Source: Ardenticatenales bacterium
Lineage (GTDB): Bacteria > Chloroflexota > Anaerolineae > Epilineales > Epilineaceae
NCBI GenBank assembly: GCA_020853525.1
Contig: JADYYS010000055.1
Span: 1-64,000, forward strand
Length of the DNA: 64,000 nucleotides
Reading direction: 5' to 3'
This document shows positions 41,670 through 50,061 of the stretch, one piece after another. Each line of letters begins with the position of its first letter. Position 1 is the stretch's first letter. Under the pieces are notes generated by a model that searched no databases, was not told the DNA's origin, and saw nothing but the letters and a program-made list of their open reading frames with translations. Position numbers and translations under genes: made by a program.

Positions 41670-42626
41670 TCAGGGAGTCGACGACGTGGGCGTGGCCGGG
41701 TCGATCGGCATGTGGCGGTGATCGCCGGCATTCGAGCCGGGCGTCATCGGCATCGTGCCGCCCATGGGCATCGTGCCCGTCATCGGCATCGCGCCGCCCA
41801 TGGGCATTGTTCCCGACATCGGCATCGTGCCGCTCATGGGCATTGTCCCCGACATCGGCATCGACGATCCCATCATCCGGTCCATCATCCCGCCCATCAT
41901 GCTGCCCTCCCCGTGCATTTGCTCATGCATCTGCAGCATCCCGTTCGCGCGCATCTCGGCCATCAGGCGCTCGATGTCCGGGCCCGTGCAGCGGCCCATG
42001 ATCGTGTTGCCCATGCGGTGGCACGGCATGTCGGCCATCTGGGAAGTATCGACGACGACCTGTCCGTCGGCGTGCGCGCCCGCTGCCGGCGCGCCGGCGA
42101 ACGTCTCGCCTTCGATCGTGATCGGGATGACCATGCCGGCCTCGGCGTGGCCGGAGATGTGGCAGCTCATCTCGAAGTCGCCCGGGGTAAGGAACACGGC
42201 GTTCTGGTCGACCGTCGCGCCCACGGTCAGCCGGTCCTCGAGCACCGACACGAGCTCGCCGGGGTGCTGGTGCGAGCCCGTCATCATCTGGCCGGCGCCG
42301 ATCTGGGCGATCATCGCGGCGGTGTCGCCGCGCGGCATGATCCGGAACTGGTGCGCCAGCAGCCCCTTGTTCGTCACGACGAAGCGGTACGGCACGCCGG
42401 TCTGGAACGTCGTGAGCGTGGAGGTGATGGCGTACTCGCCGACGGTGACCTCGACGTCAACCGGCTGCACGGCGGCAGAGACGGCCGGGACGCTGCCGGC
42501 GGCGGGCGCGTCGGCGTCCGAGGCGGCGGGCGTGGCGTTGTCGCCGGTGCCACAGGCGATGAGTCCGGCGGCCATGAACAGGGCGCCGAGGAGGACGGTC
42601 ATGCGGCGGATGGCGGAATGTGACAT
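41670..42626 (-). CDS. cupredoxin lipoprotein with CHM module and Met-rich tail
   Basis: 318 residues. A lipoprotein signal ends LIAC (Cys25). Residues 55-175 form a cupredoxin with H92, C155, H160 and M165 as probable type 1 ligands (FEMSCHISGHAEAGM). Residues 197-221 hold a copy of the C-H-x-M-x4-M-G-x-C module (C202, H203, M205, M210, C213). The C-terminal third is extremely Met rich: a helix with MHEQMHGEGSMMGGMMDRMM and about six MPMSGT-like repeats. Likely an outer-surface Cu(I)/Cu(II) store or relay. Good SD (AAGGAG) before ATG 42626. Confidence 0.88.
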   Translation of the reverse strand: MSHSAIRRMTVLLGALFMAAGLIACGTGDNATPAASDADAPAAGSVPAVSAAVQPVDVEVTVGEYAITSTLTTFQTGVPYRFVVTNKGLLAHQFRIMPRGDTAAMIAQIGAGQMMTGSHQHPGELVSVLEDRLTVGATVDQNAVFLTPGDFEMSCHISGHAEAGMVIPITIEGETFAGAPAAGAHADGQVVVDTSQMADMPCHRMGNTIMGRCTGPDIERLMAEMRANGMLQMHEQMHGEGSMMGGMMDRMMGSSMPMSGTMPMSGTMPMSGTMPMGGAMPMTGTMPMGGTMPMTPGSNAGDHRHMPIDPATPTSSTP

Positions 42627-42638
42627 GGTGGAAGCTCC

Positions 42639-43166
42639 TTACTGCTGGTTCGGCGGGTAATCCCACTCGACCATCGCCGCGACGATCTGCTCGACCGTGG
42701 CCGGCGGATCGAACGCGATCGTGACGCGCTTGGCCGCCGGGTCGCCGGTGACGTCGGTGACGCCCGGCACGTCGGCGGTGACGACGCGCTTGATCGTGGC
42801 GACGCAGTGGTCGCAGCTGATGGCGGGGACTTCGAAGGTCACGCTTTCCATCGGGACTTCACTCCTGTGTGGGGCTCGGGTCGCCTGTGCGGGGCTTGTG
42901 TCGGCTGGGAGAATCGGGTCGGCACGGTAGCCGGCTCCGGCGATCGCCGCGGCGATCGCGTCGAGGGTCAGCCGGGTCGGATCGTAGAGGACGGTCGTCG
43001 TGGCGTTGGGGTACGAGGTCGTCGACTCGGCGACGCCGTCGAGCGCCTCGACGGCCCAGTCGACGGACATCGCACAGTTGCCGCAGTGCATGTCGTGGAC
43101 GGTGAAGGCTTGCATGACGTAGCCCGGCGGCGGCTCGGCCGAGCGCTGCTTGAACGAGATCTTCAT
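42639..43166 (-). CDS. two-domain HMA copper chaperone with probable internal start
   Basis: 175 residues with two heavy-metal-associated ferredoxin-like domains: MHCGNC (near residue 28) and ISCDHC (near residue 117). ATG 43166 overlaps the upstream TauE/SafE stop. An internal in-frame ATG at 42851 has AGGAGTGAAGTCCCG before it, so a second product of 70 residues, a CopZ-like single-domain chaperone, may be made as well. It would hand Cu(I) to the ATPases or the permease. Confidence 0.85.
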   Translation of the reverse strand: MKISFKQRSAEPPPGYVMQAFTVHDMHCGNCAMSVDWAVEALDGVAESTTSYPNATTTVLYDPTRLTLDAIAAAIAGAGYRADPILPADTSPAQATRAPHRSEVPMESVTFEVPAISCDHCVATIKRVVTADVPGVTDVTGDPAAKRVTIAFDPPATVEQIVAAMVEWDYPPNQQ

Positions 43167-44317
43167 GGCATCACCTCGATCGAGCCGTAGTACATCCCCA
43201 TGCTGCAGCTGAACGCGATCTCGCCCGGCTCGGCCGCCGGCAGCTCGACGACGGTCTCGCCTGTCTCCGGCAGCATCGCCAGGATGTTGTAGGCCGGGAC
43301 CGTGAAGGCGCGGATGCACCCCTTGGCCCCGTTGGACACGAGCTTGAGCGATGTCGGAATGCCGGCGCGGACCTGCAGCCGCTGCGGCTGGTACGTCGTC
43401 GTGACGTCGATGCGCGCCTCTTGGTGCGCTGCGCTCGGCGCGGACGCCGCGGCGGCCGTGTCTACAGCCGGCGATTCGCCGGCGGGTGCGTCCACAACGG
43501 TGGAGCCGACGGCGGCCGTGTCGCCTGCGGTCACAGGCGCCGCGAGCGGCGCACCCGTGCCTGCGACATCGATGCTCGATCCGCCCGAGCCGGCGAAGGT
43601 GCCGCGCCAACCGAGCAGCCGCAGCCCGGACTGCGCGGACAGGAAGGCGATCGCCAGGACGACGGCGGCCGCCAAAGGCTTGAACACGCGGTGGCTCGCC
43701 CGGCCCAGCCACGCGCCGCCAAGGGCCAGCGCCAGGAACAGCGGCGCCGTGCCGAGGGTGAACGCGCCGAGGACGAGCGCGCCGCGAACGGGCGACTGCG
43801 TTCGCGCAGCCAGGAGTTCGACCGCGAGCGTGACGCTGCACGGGATCAGGACCGTCAGCCCGCCCAGCACCGCCGGCGACCATGCGCCGCCCGCGCGGGC
43901 GCGCTGGCCGATGAACCGCTGGACGGCCTTCGGCGGCCGAGGCGCAAGGCGGCGCAGCGCGGGGTGGACATCGAACATCTGCAGGACGAGCAGCGCCATG
44001 AGCACGCCGACGGCCACAAGGACAAAGCCCTGGAAGCGCGGGCTGAACACCTGGCCGACCCAGCCGAGGACGGCGCCGAGGGCAACGTAGGCGACGGTCT
44101 TCGCCGTCAGGAACTGCACGGCCGGCAGCGCCAGCACCAGCGCCGGCGGGCGATCCTCTTGTCGATCCCCTTGCCGATCCCCCTGCCGCCCCACCGCCTG
44201 CTGCGCGACGGCCGCGACGAGCAGGCCGCCTTGGACGGCAATGCAACTCAAGCCGCCGACCGAGAGGCCGGCCAGAAAGAACAACCAGAGGCTCGAGGAC
44301 CCGTCGAGATCGGGCAT
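43163..44317 (-). CDS. TauE/SafE-family membrane protein with C-terminal cupredoxin-like domain
   Basis: 384 residues. Six membrane helices of the SafE/UreH-type (CcdA-like) family, including GLSVGGLSCIAVQGGLL and LTVLIPCSVTLAVELLA, each with a cysteine that could carry copper. After a Ser/Ala-rich linker, residues 290-384 form a cupredoxin_1-like domain ending FSCSMGMYYGSIEV, with Cys and Met ligands. The combination with HMA and cupredoxin proteins suggests copper transfer across the membrane. First gene of the operon, behind a strong promoter and CsoR-like operator. Confidence 0.87.
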   Translation of the reverse strand: MPDLDGSSSLWLFFLAGLSVGGLSCIAVQGGLLVAAVAQQAVGRQGDRQGDRQEDRPPALVLALPAVQFLTAKTVAYVALGAVLGWVGQVFSPRFQGFVLVAVGVLMALLVLQMFDVHPALRRLAPRPPKAVQRFIGQRARAGGAWSPAVLGGLTVLIPCSVTLAVELLAARTQSPVRGALVLGAFTLGTAPLFLALALGGAWLGRASHRVFKPLAAAVVLAIAFLSAQSGLRLLGWRGTFAGSGGSSIDVAGTGAPLAAPVTAGDTAAVGSTVVDAPAGESPAVDTAAAASAPSAAHQEARIDVTTTYQPQRLQVRAGIPTSLKLVSNGAKGCIRAFTVPAYNILAMLPETGETVVELPAAEPGEIAFSCSMGMYYGSIEVMP

Positions 44318-44351
44318 CGTGCGCCGCTCCGATTCCGCGTGGGGGCGGTGG

Positions 44352-44408
44352 GATCCCCCCTGGGGGGGGTCAGCCCGAAGTATACGGGTCCGATCGAGGC
44401 ATGGTCAA
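44352..44408 (-). promoter_or_regulatory. promoter and CsoR-like operator of the five-gene copper operon
   Basis: On the minus strand TTGACC (44408-44403) and TATACT (44384-44379) lie 18 bp apart. Eight bases downstream starts a GC palindrome, CCCCCC-T-GGGGGG (44355-44367 on the plus strand) within a 20-bp near-symmetric site, so a bound repressor would cover the transcription start. C/G-tract palindromes are typical of CsoR operators. Confidence 0.7.
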
Positions 44409-44479
44409 CCCGCGACATGGTGCGTGCTGGCTCTCGCGATCGACAGTGTGGGGGTGGGCTGTTGCGTCACGTCTCGCGG

Positions 44480-44536
44480 TTGACGCGCTCCACCGGGCCT
44501 GGCTATACTCGCCCGCACCCCCGGGGGAGGGGGTAC
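44480..44536 (+). promoter_or_regulatory. promoter and CsoR-like operator of the divergent lipoprotein gene
   Basis: TTGACG (44480-44485) and TATACT (44504-44509) are 18 bp apart. The GC site ACCCCCGGGGGAGGGGG begins 8 nt after the -10 box (44517-44533). The spacing is the same as on the other side of the intergenic region. The remaining leader to ATG 44648 holds three 16-bp repeats. Confidence 0.7.
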
Positions 44537-44577
44537 GGCATCGATGCGCGATGCGCACGCGACGCACTGCCCGCCGC

Positions 44578-44625
44578 GACCCCCTTCCGCCCCGACCCCC
44601 TTCCGCCCCGACCCTCTTCCGCCCC
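44578..44625. repeat. three 16-bp tandem repeats in the 5' leader
   Basis: GACCCCCTTCCGCCCC occurs at 44578 and 44594, with a one-base variant at 44610. They end just before the AAGGAG of the gene at 44648. The repeats may come from slippage. Confidence 0.9.
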
Positions 44626-44647
44626 GACCAAGGAGATCCCACCACCG

Positions 44648-45139
44648 ATGACCACCCCGATCGTTTCCCGAAACCGTGTTCGCACGTTCGCCGCCGCCCT
44701 GTCACTGGCCGCCGTGCTCAGCGCCTGCGGCGGCGCCGTGCCCGCCGATGCACCGGCCGACGCGCCACCTGCGCCGACGACGGTCGCGGCGCCCGACGCC
44801 GCCGCCGTGCCCGCTGCGGTCGCGACCCAGCCCGCGAACGCCGCCGCAGCGCCCGATCCGCTCGGCGCGGCCGGAGACGACATCTACGTCGTCGACCACG
44901 TCGCGATGGCCGACCGGCCGTGCCACGTGATGGACCACGTGATCATGGGACAGTGCACCGACGCGGACATCGAACGGCTGCGGGTCGAGAACGCCATCGT
45001 CGTGAACACCGCCCAGATGGCGGACTCCCCGTGCCACACGATGGAGGAAACGATCATGGGACAGTGCACCGAGGACGACGTCCAGCGCTTGGCCGGCGAG
45101 ATCCGCACGGCACGGTCCGCGGCGCCGACGCAGCCCTGA
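44648..45139 (+). CDS. lipoprotein with two CHM modules
   Basis: 163 residues. Lipoprotein signal ending LSAC (Cys27), an Ala/Pro-rich flexible linker to about residue 75, then two tandem copies of the module with core C-H-x-M-x4-M-G-x-C: C92-H93-M95-M100-C103 and C129-H130-M132-M137-C140. Each module is about 35 residues and ends in an acidic helix (DADIERL, EDDVQRL). No other domain is present, so the module itself must be the active part; Cys, His and Met point to Cu(I). ATG 44648 with AAGGAG upstream; CsoR-like operator at its promoter. Confidence 0.85.
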   Translation: MTTPIVSRNRVRTFAAALSLAAVLSACGGAVPADAPADAPPAPTTVAAPDAAAVPAAVATQPANAAAAPDPLGAAGDDIYVVDHVAMADRPCHVMDHVIMGQCTDADIERLRVENAIVVNTAQMADSPCHTMEETIMGQCTEDDVQRLAGEIRTARSAAPTQP

Positions 45140-45497
45140 TCGATCGGCACGTCGCACGAAGCGGCGGGCGGGCGGACAAGCGAGCCGATCACGCGATCGC
45201 CGAGGCTCCTGCGCCGCCGCGAAACCCCTCCCGGCGCGCGGCAAGCGCGCCTGTCCTCCCCAGCTGACGCTGGAGAGGACGTACGGATTGTGCCCGGGGA
45301 CATCGCTGCCGGTTAGCGGCATTCATGACGCCACAACTGGCGCGCCCAGGCGCGCCGCTTGAACAGCGATACGCTTTCACCCTATCCCATTCAACAAAGT
45401 CGCATCCTTTCTCCAGCGACAGCTGGGGAAAGGTGGCAGCGCTGAAGGCGCTGACGGATAGGGGTTGATTTCCGCCGACGACGACTTGACCGGCTCT
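45140..45497. repeat. intergenic region with inverted-repeat hairpins
   Basis: 358 bp without a convincing gene between convergent genes. TCCCCAGCTGACGCTGGAGA (45257-45276) and TCTCCAGCGACAGCTGGGGA (45410-45429) are inverted copies with one mismatch. GCGCGCC-AGGCGCGCC at 45331-45350 can form a further hairpin, and AACCCCT (45222-) is mirrored by AGGGGTT (45461-). This looks like a non-autonomous inverted-repeat element of roughly 240 bp. It may also terminate both genes. Confidence 0.6.
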
Positions 45498-47816
45498 CTA
45501 CCAGCCGCCTTCCGCCCCGTGCGACATGCGGTCGCCGTACACCTCCGGCATCGTCCCGTCCGCCGCCGTCACGTTGAACTGGAACATCATCCCGGTCTCG
45601 AGGTGCTCGGCGATGTGGCAGTGGACCATCCAGGCGCCGGGGTTCGTCACGTCCATCACGAGGTCGACGGTCTCGCCGATCGGCACGAGGACGGTGTCCT
45701 TCCAGACGAGGTCGCGGTTCGGCTGCCCGTTGCGGGCGACGACGACGAAGCGCTGGCCGTGGATGTGGATCGGGTGCTGCATCGGGTGGACGCTGTCGGG
45801 CAGGTTCCGGATCCGGATCTTGACGACGTCGCCGACGGTGAAGCTGTAGACCAGCGCCTCGTTCTCCGCGCCGCTGGCGGCATCGCGCAGCACCCAGCGC
45901 GTTTCGGCCGCCGTCGACTGGCGGTTGGCCGCCAGCATGTCGTCCTCCCACTCCACGCTGTGTCCCGCGTCGCCGTGCCCGTCGTCCGCGACGCCGTGGC
46001 CGTCGTCGACATCCCCGTGGCCATCGTCGACGTCTCTGTGTTCGCCCGCGTCCGACTCGGCGTCCACCATCGTGTCCACCTCGCTGTCGTCGGCAGCGTC
46101 GCCGGCGTCCGATCCCGCGTCTGATCCCGCGTCTGCCGCCGTGAGCAAGCTCGGCATGTCGATGTCGAGTTCGAGCTCGACGTCCGGTGCGGCGAACGCG
46201 AACCCGAGGAATTCACGCATGTCGGTCACGATGTCGGTGTTCACGCGCTCGGCATCGAACGCGCGGCGCGCCGCGGTGTCGAGCGCCGCCTTCGCCGGCG
46301 CCACCGCGACCGTTCCGAGCGCAACCGTGCGATCCGGCGTCTCGTGCACGAGCGTCGCCGTGCCCGCCCGATCGAACAGGACCTCGACGATCGCCCGCTC
46401 GGCCGGGGCGATCAGGACGCGGTCGAGGTAGACCTCCGCGGTGAACTTCCCGAGGTCGCCGCCGACGCGCTTCATCCGTGCGCCGTCGAAGCCGAAGCTG
46501 AACGGCCGGACGTTGGCTGTGTTCACGACGAAGAAGCGCACGACCTCGCCCTGCCGGACGTCGAGCCGGTAGTCGTCGCGGCCGTTGACGAGCATCGTGT
46601 TGCCGAAGCGGCCCATGACGGTGAAGCTGGCCTCGGGACCGCCGAACGGGACGAGCCGGCCGTCCTCGATCAGGAGGTCGTCGAGGACGACGACCTCCTC
46701 GCGGTCGACCGGGTTGAAGTAGTCCGGGTCGGTCGGCGTGACGACGAGGACGCCGTACATCCCGCCGTCCTGCTGGATGTCCTCGCGGACGTGCGGGTGG
46801 TACCAGTAGACGCCCGGATCCGGGAAGGCGAGGGTGTAGGTGTACGAGCCGCCCGGCCGCACGGCCGGCTGCGTCACGCCCGGCACGCCGTCGTCCTTGT
46901 TCGCGTGGCGCAGGCCGTGCCAGTGGACGGTCGTCGGCATGTCGATACGGTTCGTGAAGTCCACCGTCACGCGGCTGCCCTGCGCCACCCGCAGGATCGG
47001 CCCGCCGACCTCGCCGTTGTAGCCGTAGCCCGGGTACGGGCGGCCGCCGATCGTGCGCGTGATGACCGTGGCGGCCATCGCCAGTCGGGCGCCGTCGGTC
47101 AGATCGAGCGTCGTCACCGGCTGCTGCGCCTCGCGGGCGATGCCGGGCACCTGGCTGCCGGGCAGGATCGTCGGCCGGTCGGCCGTCCGCATCGCCGCGT
47201 CGCCGGCCGCCCCGCCGAGTGCACGGATCTCGCCTGCCAGCCGCTGGATGTCCGCCTCGCTGCAGCGGCCCATGATGATCCCGAACATCGCGTGGCACGC
47301 GGCGTCCTTCATCGCGTTCGGGTCGAACGTGATGCCGTCGCCCAGGTCGCGGACACCGCTCGACGACGTCGCACCCGCGCTCGTCGCCGCTGCACCGCCT
47401 GTCGACGCCGCGCCGGCAGCGCCGTCGCCCGCCTTCGGCAGCTCGACGATCCCCTTGCCGCCTTTGGCGCGCACGATGTCCGCCAGGATCGCCAGATCCT
47501 CGTCCGAGCACGTGCCCATGAGCGTCGTGCCCATGCCGTGGCACGGGAAGTCGGCCATCTGGTTCGGGTCGAAGACGATCGGGCCGAGGGCGCCGGCGGC
47601 GGGGGCCACGACGCGGGTGGGGGCGGGGCCGACGGACGCAGCGGGGGTTGCGGGGGTGGCGGAAGCTGCGGGGGCGGCGGTCGGCCGCGACGTGCAGCCA
47701 GCGAGCGCGAGTGTCGCGCACGTCGCCGCCAGCGCACTGGCGGCACGCCAAGTGCGGCGCGGGCGAGTTTCGGGATGCGGGCGATGATCGTCCGGTGCGG
47801 CGGGAAGCAAGGACAT
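45498..47816 (-). CDS. multicopper oxidase with two N-terminal CHM modules
   Basis: 772 residues. Lipoprotein-like signal (ALAGC, Cys41). Two copies of the C-H-x-M-x4-M-G-x-C module (C92-H93-M95-M100-C103 and C174-H175-M177-M182-C185), then a three-domain laccase-type oxidase with all four copper-binding motifs: HWHG, WYHPHV, HPIHIHG and HCHIAEHLETGM. Between domains 2 and 3 is an Asp/His/Gly-rich insertion (DDGHGD repeats) like the metal-rich loops of CueO. Likely a periplasmic or surface Cu(I) oxidase. The start (MSLLPAAPDD) keeps the signal peptide at the N terminus; the ORF extends further upstream. Confidence 0.9.
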   Translation of the reverse strand: MSLLPAAPDDHRPHPETRPRRTWRAASALAATCATLALAGCTSRPTAAPAASATPATPAASVGPAPTRVVAPAAGALGPIVFDPNQMADFPCHGMGTTLMGTCSDEDLAILADIVRAKGGKGIVELPKAGDGAAGAASTGGAAATSAGATSSSGVRDLGDGITFDPNAMKDAACHAMFGIIMGRCSEADIQRLAGEIRALGGAAGDAAMRTADRPTILPGSQVPGIAREAQQPVTTLDLTDGARLAMAATVITRTIGGRPYPGYGYNGEVGGPILRVAQGSRVTVDFTNRIDMPTTVHWHGLRHANKDDGVPGVTQPAVRPGGSYTYTLAFPDPGVYWYHPHVREDIQQDGGMYGVLVVTPTDPDYFNPVDREEVVVLDDLLIEDGRLVPFGGPEASFTVMGRFGNTMLVNGRDDYRLDVRQGEVVRFFVVNTANVRPFSFGFDGARMKRVGGDLGKFTAEVYLDRVLIAPAERAIVEVLFDRAGTATLVHETPDRTVALGTVAVAPAKAALDTAARRAFDAERVNTDIVTDMREFLGFAFAAPDVELELDIDMPSLLTAADAGSDAGSDAGDAADDSEVDTMVDAESDAGEHRDVDDGHGDVDDGHGVADDGHGDAGHSVEWEDDMLAANRQSTAAETRWVLRDAASGAENEALVYSFTVGDVVKIRIRNLPDSVHPMQHPIHIHGQRFVVVARNGQPNRDLVWKDTVLVPIGETVDLVMDVTNPGAWMVHCHIAEHLETGMMFQFNVTAADGTMPEVYGDRMSHGAEGGW

Positions 47817-47891
47817 GAGGGTGTTGGCCTCGCGGCAGTCGTTCCGTCGTTCCGTCCACCGCGATGCGGCGCGGAGCGGCTGGTAGTCGGT

Positions 47892-47921
47892 TTGACCCCT
47901 CCCCCCAGGGGGGGCTATTAA
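47892..47921 (+). promoter_or_regulatory. promoter with CsoR-like operator in the spacer
   Basis: TTGACC (47892-47897) and TATTAA (47916-47921) are 18 bp apart. The spacer holds the GC palindrome CCCCCC-A-GGGGGG (47901-47913) in a longer CCCCTCCCCCCAGGGGGGG site. Repressor binding here would block the promoter of the ATPase at 47993 and might also affect the divergent oxidase gene, for which I see no clear -10/-35. Confidence 0.65.
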
Positions 47922-47992
47922 CACGGCCGAACTCTAGCCAATCGCGGCCGCGACTGTCAACCACACGGCTGCATCCGACGGTGGAGACGACG

Positions 47993-50026
47993 ATGAACGC
48001 TGGGCACGACCCACACGCAGCGCACGCCCATCACGACATGTCCGATCCCCGCTTGGCGGCGACGATGGAAGCCGACATGCGCCGCCGCTTCTGGATCGCC
48101 CTCGCGCTCGGCATCCCGGCCGTGCTCTACACGCCGATGGCCGGCCACATGCTTGGCGTGCGTCTGCCGACGCCCTTTGGAGTGCGCAGCGATTGGATCA
48201 CGCTCCTGTTCGCAACCCCGGTTGCACTCTGGTGCAGCTCGGTGTTCCACATCGGCGCGTGGCGCTCCATCCGCTCGGGCGTCCTGAACATGAGCGTCCT
48301 CGTATCGCTCGGCATCCTCGTCAGCTACGTCTTCAGCCTGGGCCTGACGTTCTTCGCACCCGGGCAGGAGACGTTCTACGAAGCCGCGGTCATGCTGGCC
48401 GTGTTCCTCCTGTTCGGCCACTGGATGGAGATGCGCGCCCGCCGCGGCAGCTCGGACGCCGTGCGCGCGCTCCTCGACCTCGCGCCACAGCAGGCGGTCG
48501 TCGAGCGCGGCGGCCAGCTCGTGACCGTGGCGGTCGACGACGTGGTGGTCGGCGACGTCCTGGTCCTGCGGCCGGGCGACAAGGTGGCCGTCGACGGGGT
48601 CGTCCTCGACGGCGCGACGGCGATCGACGAGTCGATGATCACGGGCGAGTCCCTGCCCGTCGCCAAAGCCACGGGCGACGCGGTGATCGCGGGCACGATC
48701 GGCCAGTCGGGCTCGTTGCGCTACCGCGCGACGAAGGTCGGCGGCGAGACCGCACTGGCACAGATCGTGGCGATGGTCGAGCGCGCGCAGAGTTCGAAGG
48801 CGCCGGCCCAGCGGCTGGCGGATCGGGCGGCACATTACCTCGTGCTGCTGGCCGTCGGCTCGGGCGTGGCCACGTTCGCGGTCTGGTACTTCGTCGCCCG
48901 TGAGCCGCTGCTGCTCGCCCTGACGTTCGCCGTCTCGGCCATCGTCATCGCCTGCCCCGACGCGCTCGGGTTGGCGACGCCGACGGCCGTGATGGTGGCC
49001 ACCGACATGGGCGCCAAGCGCGGTGTCCTGTTCAAGGAGGCGGTGTCGCTCGAGCTGGCGGCCCGTATCCAGGCCGTCATCATCGACAAGACGGGTACGC
49101 TGACCGAGGGCCGGCCGCGGGTGACGGACGTCGTAGCGCTGGATGGAACCTCCGAGGATGAGCTGTTGCGGCTGGAAGCGGCCGCCGAGGTGCGAAGCGG
49201 CCACCCGTTGGCCAAGGCGATCCTCGACGAGGCGGAGCGCCGCGGACTCGCCGTGCCGACCGATGTCGAGGCGTTCGCGTCCATCGCGGGTCTTGGCGTG
49301 CGGGCGATGGTGGGCGGTCGCGACGTTCTGGTGGGCACGCAGCGGCTCCTGGAACAGAACGGTGTTCCCCTGGCTGGCCTGCGCGAAGCGGCGGACCGGC
49401 TCTTGGCGGAGGGCAAGACGCTCATGCTCGTCGCCGTCGATGGGCAGCCCGCCGGCGTCGTCGCTGCCGCCGATCCGATCCGTCCAACGGCGCAGGCTGC
49501 CGTGCATGGCCTGCAGGCCCTCGGCATCGACGTCGTCATGATGACCGGCGACAACCGGCACACGGCCGAGGCGGTCGCCCGCCACGTCGGCATCACGCGC
49601 GTCCTGGCCGAGGTGCTCCCGGCGGACAAGGCCGGCGAGGTCGAGCGACTGCAGGCCGAGGGCACGTTCGTGGCGATGGTCGGCGACGGCGTGAACGACG
49701 CGCCGGCGCTGGCGCAGGCCGACCTCGGCATCGCGATCGGCGCCGGGACGGACGTGGCGGTCGAGGCCGGCGACATCGTCCTGATGCACTCCGACCCGGC
49801 GGACATCCTGATGGCGATTCGACTTTCGAAAGCCACGGTGCGCAAGATGCGCCAGAACCTGTTCTGGGCCGCGATCTACAACGTCGTTGCCATCCCGATC
49901 GCCGCCGGGCTCCTCTACCGCCCGCTCGGGATCCTCCTGCGACCCGAGTTCGGGGCGCTGGCGATGTCGGCGAGCTCGATTACCGTCGTGAGCAATGCGT
50001 TGTTGTTGCGGCGGGCGCGGCTATAG
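47993..50026 (+). CDS. P1B-type ATPase with His-rich N terminus and CPD motif
   Basis: 677 residues. His-rich N terminus (HDPHAAHAHHD) instead of an HMA domain, then an eight-helix core: MITGESLPV, phosphorylation DKTGTLTEG (D365), the SGHPLAKA motif, TGDNRHTAEA and [12 protein letters not shown]. The metal motif in helix 6 is C321-P-D323 (CPDALGLATPT); copper exporters normally have CPC and CopB types CPH. Layout otherwise matches CopB. A GTGGAG precedes ATG 47993. Confidence 0.9.
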   Translation: MNAGHDPHAAHAHHDMSDPRLAATMEADMRRRFWIALALGIPAVLYTPMAGHMLGVRLPTPFGVRSDWITLLFATPVALWCSSVFHIGAWRSIRSGVLNMSVLVSLGILVSYVFSLGLTFFAPGQETFYEAAVMLAVFLLFGHWMEMRARRGSSDAVRALLDLAPQQAVVERGGQLVTVAVDDVVVGDVLVLRPGDKVAVDGVVLDGATAIDESMITGESLPVAKATGDAVIAGTIGQSGSLRYRATKVGGETALAQIVAMVERAQSSKAPAQRLADRAAHYLVLLAVGSGVATFAVWYFVAREPLLLALTFAVSAIVIACPDALGLATPTAVMVATDMGAKRGVLFKEAVSLELAARIQAVIIDKTGTLTEGRPRVTDVVALDGTSEDELLRLEAAAEVRSGHPLAKAILDEAERRGLAVPTDVEAFASIAGLGVRAMVGGRDVLVGTQRLLEQNGVPLAGLREAADRLLAEGKTLMLVAVDGQPAGVVAAADPIRPTAQAAVHGLQALGIDVVMMTGDNRHTAEAVARHVGITRVLAEVLPADKAGEVERLQAEGTFVAMVGDGVNDAPALAQADLGIAIGAGTDVAVEAGDIVLMHSDPADILMAIRLSKATVRKMRQNLFWAAIYNVVAIPIAAGLLYRPLGILLRPEFGALAMSASSITVVSNALLLRRARL

Positions 50027-50061
50027 GCTGGAGCGCCGTCCCAACGATCCCTTGCCCTCCC

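Noticed and set aside
45140-45497. Coding ORFs of 60-200 codons in this gap
   Set aside because: Low-complexity shadows of the hairpins; none has a ribosome binding site or a recognisable fold.
47957-49789. 610-codon minus-strand ORF under the second P-type ATPase
   Set aside because: Antisense shadow; the plus-strand ATPase motifs explain the open frame.
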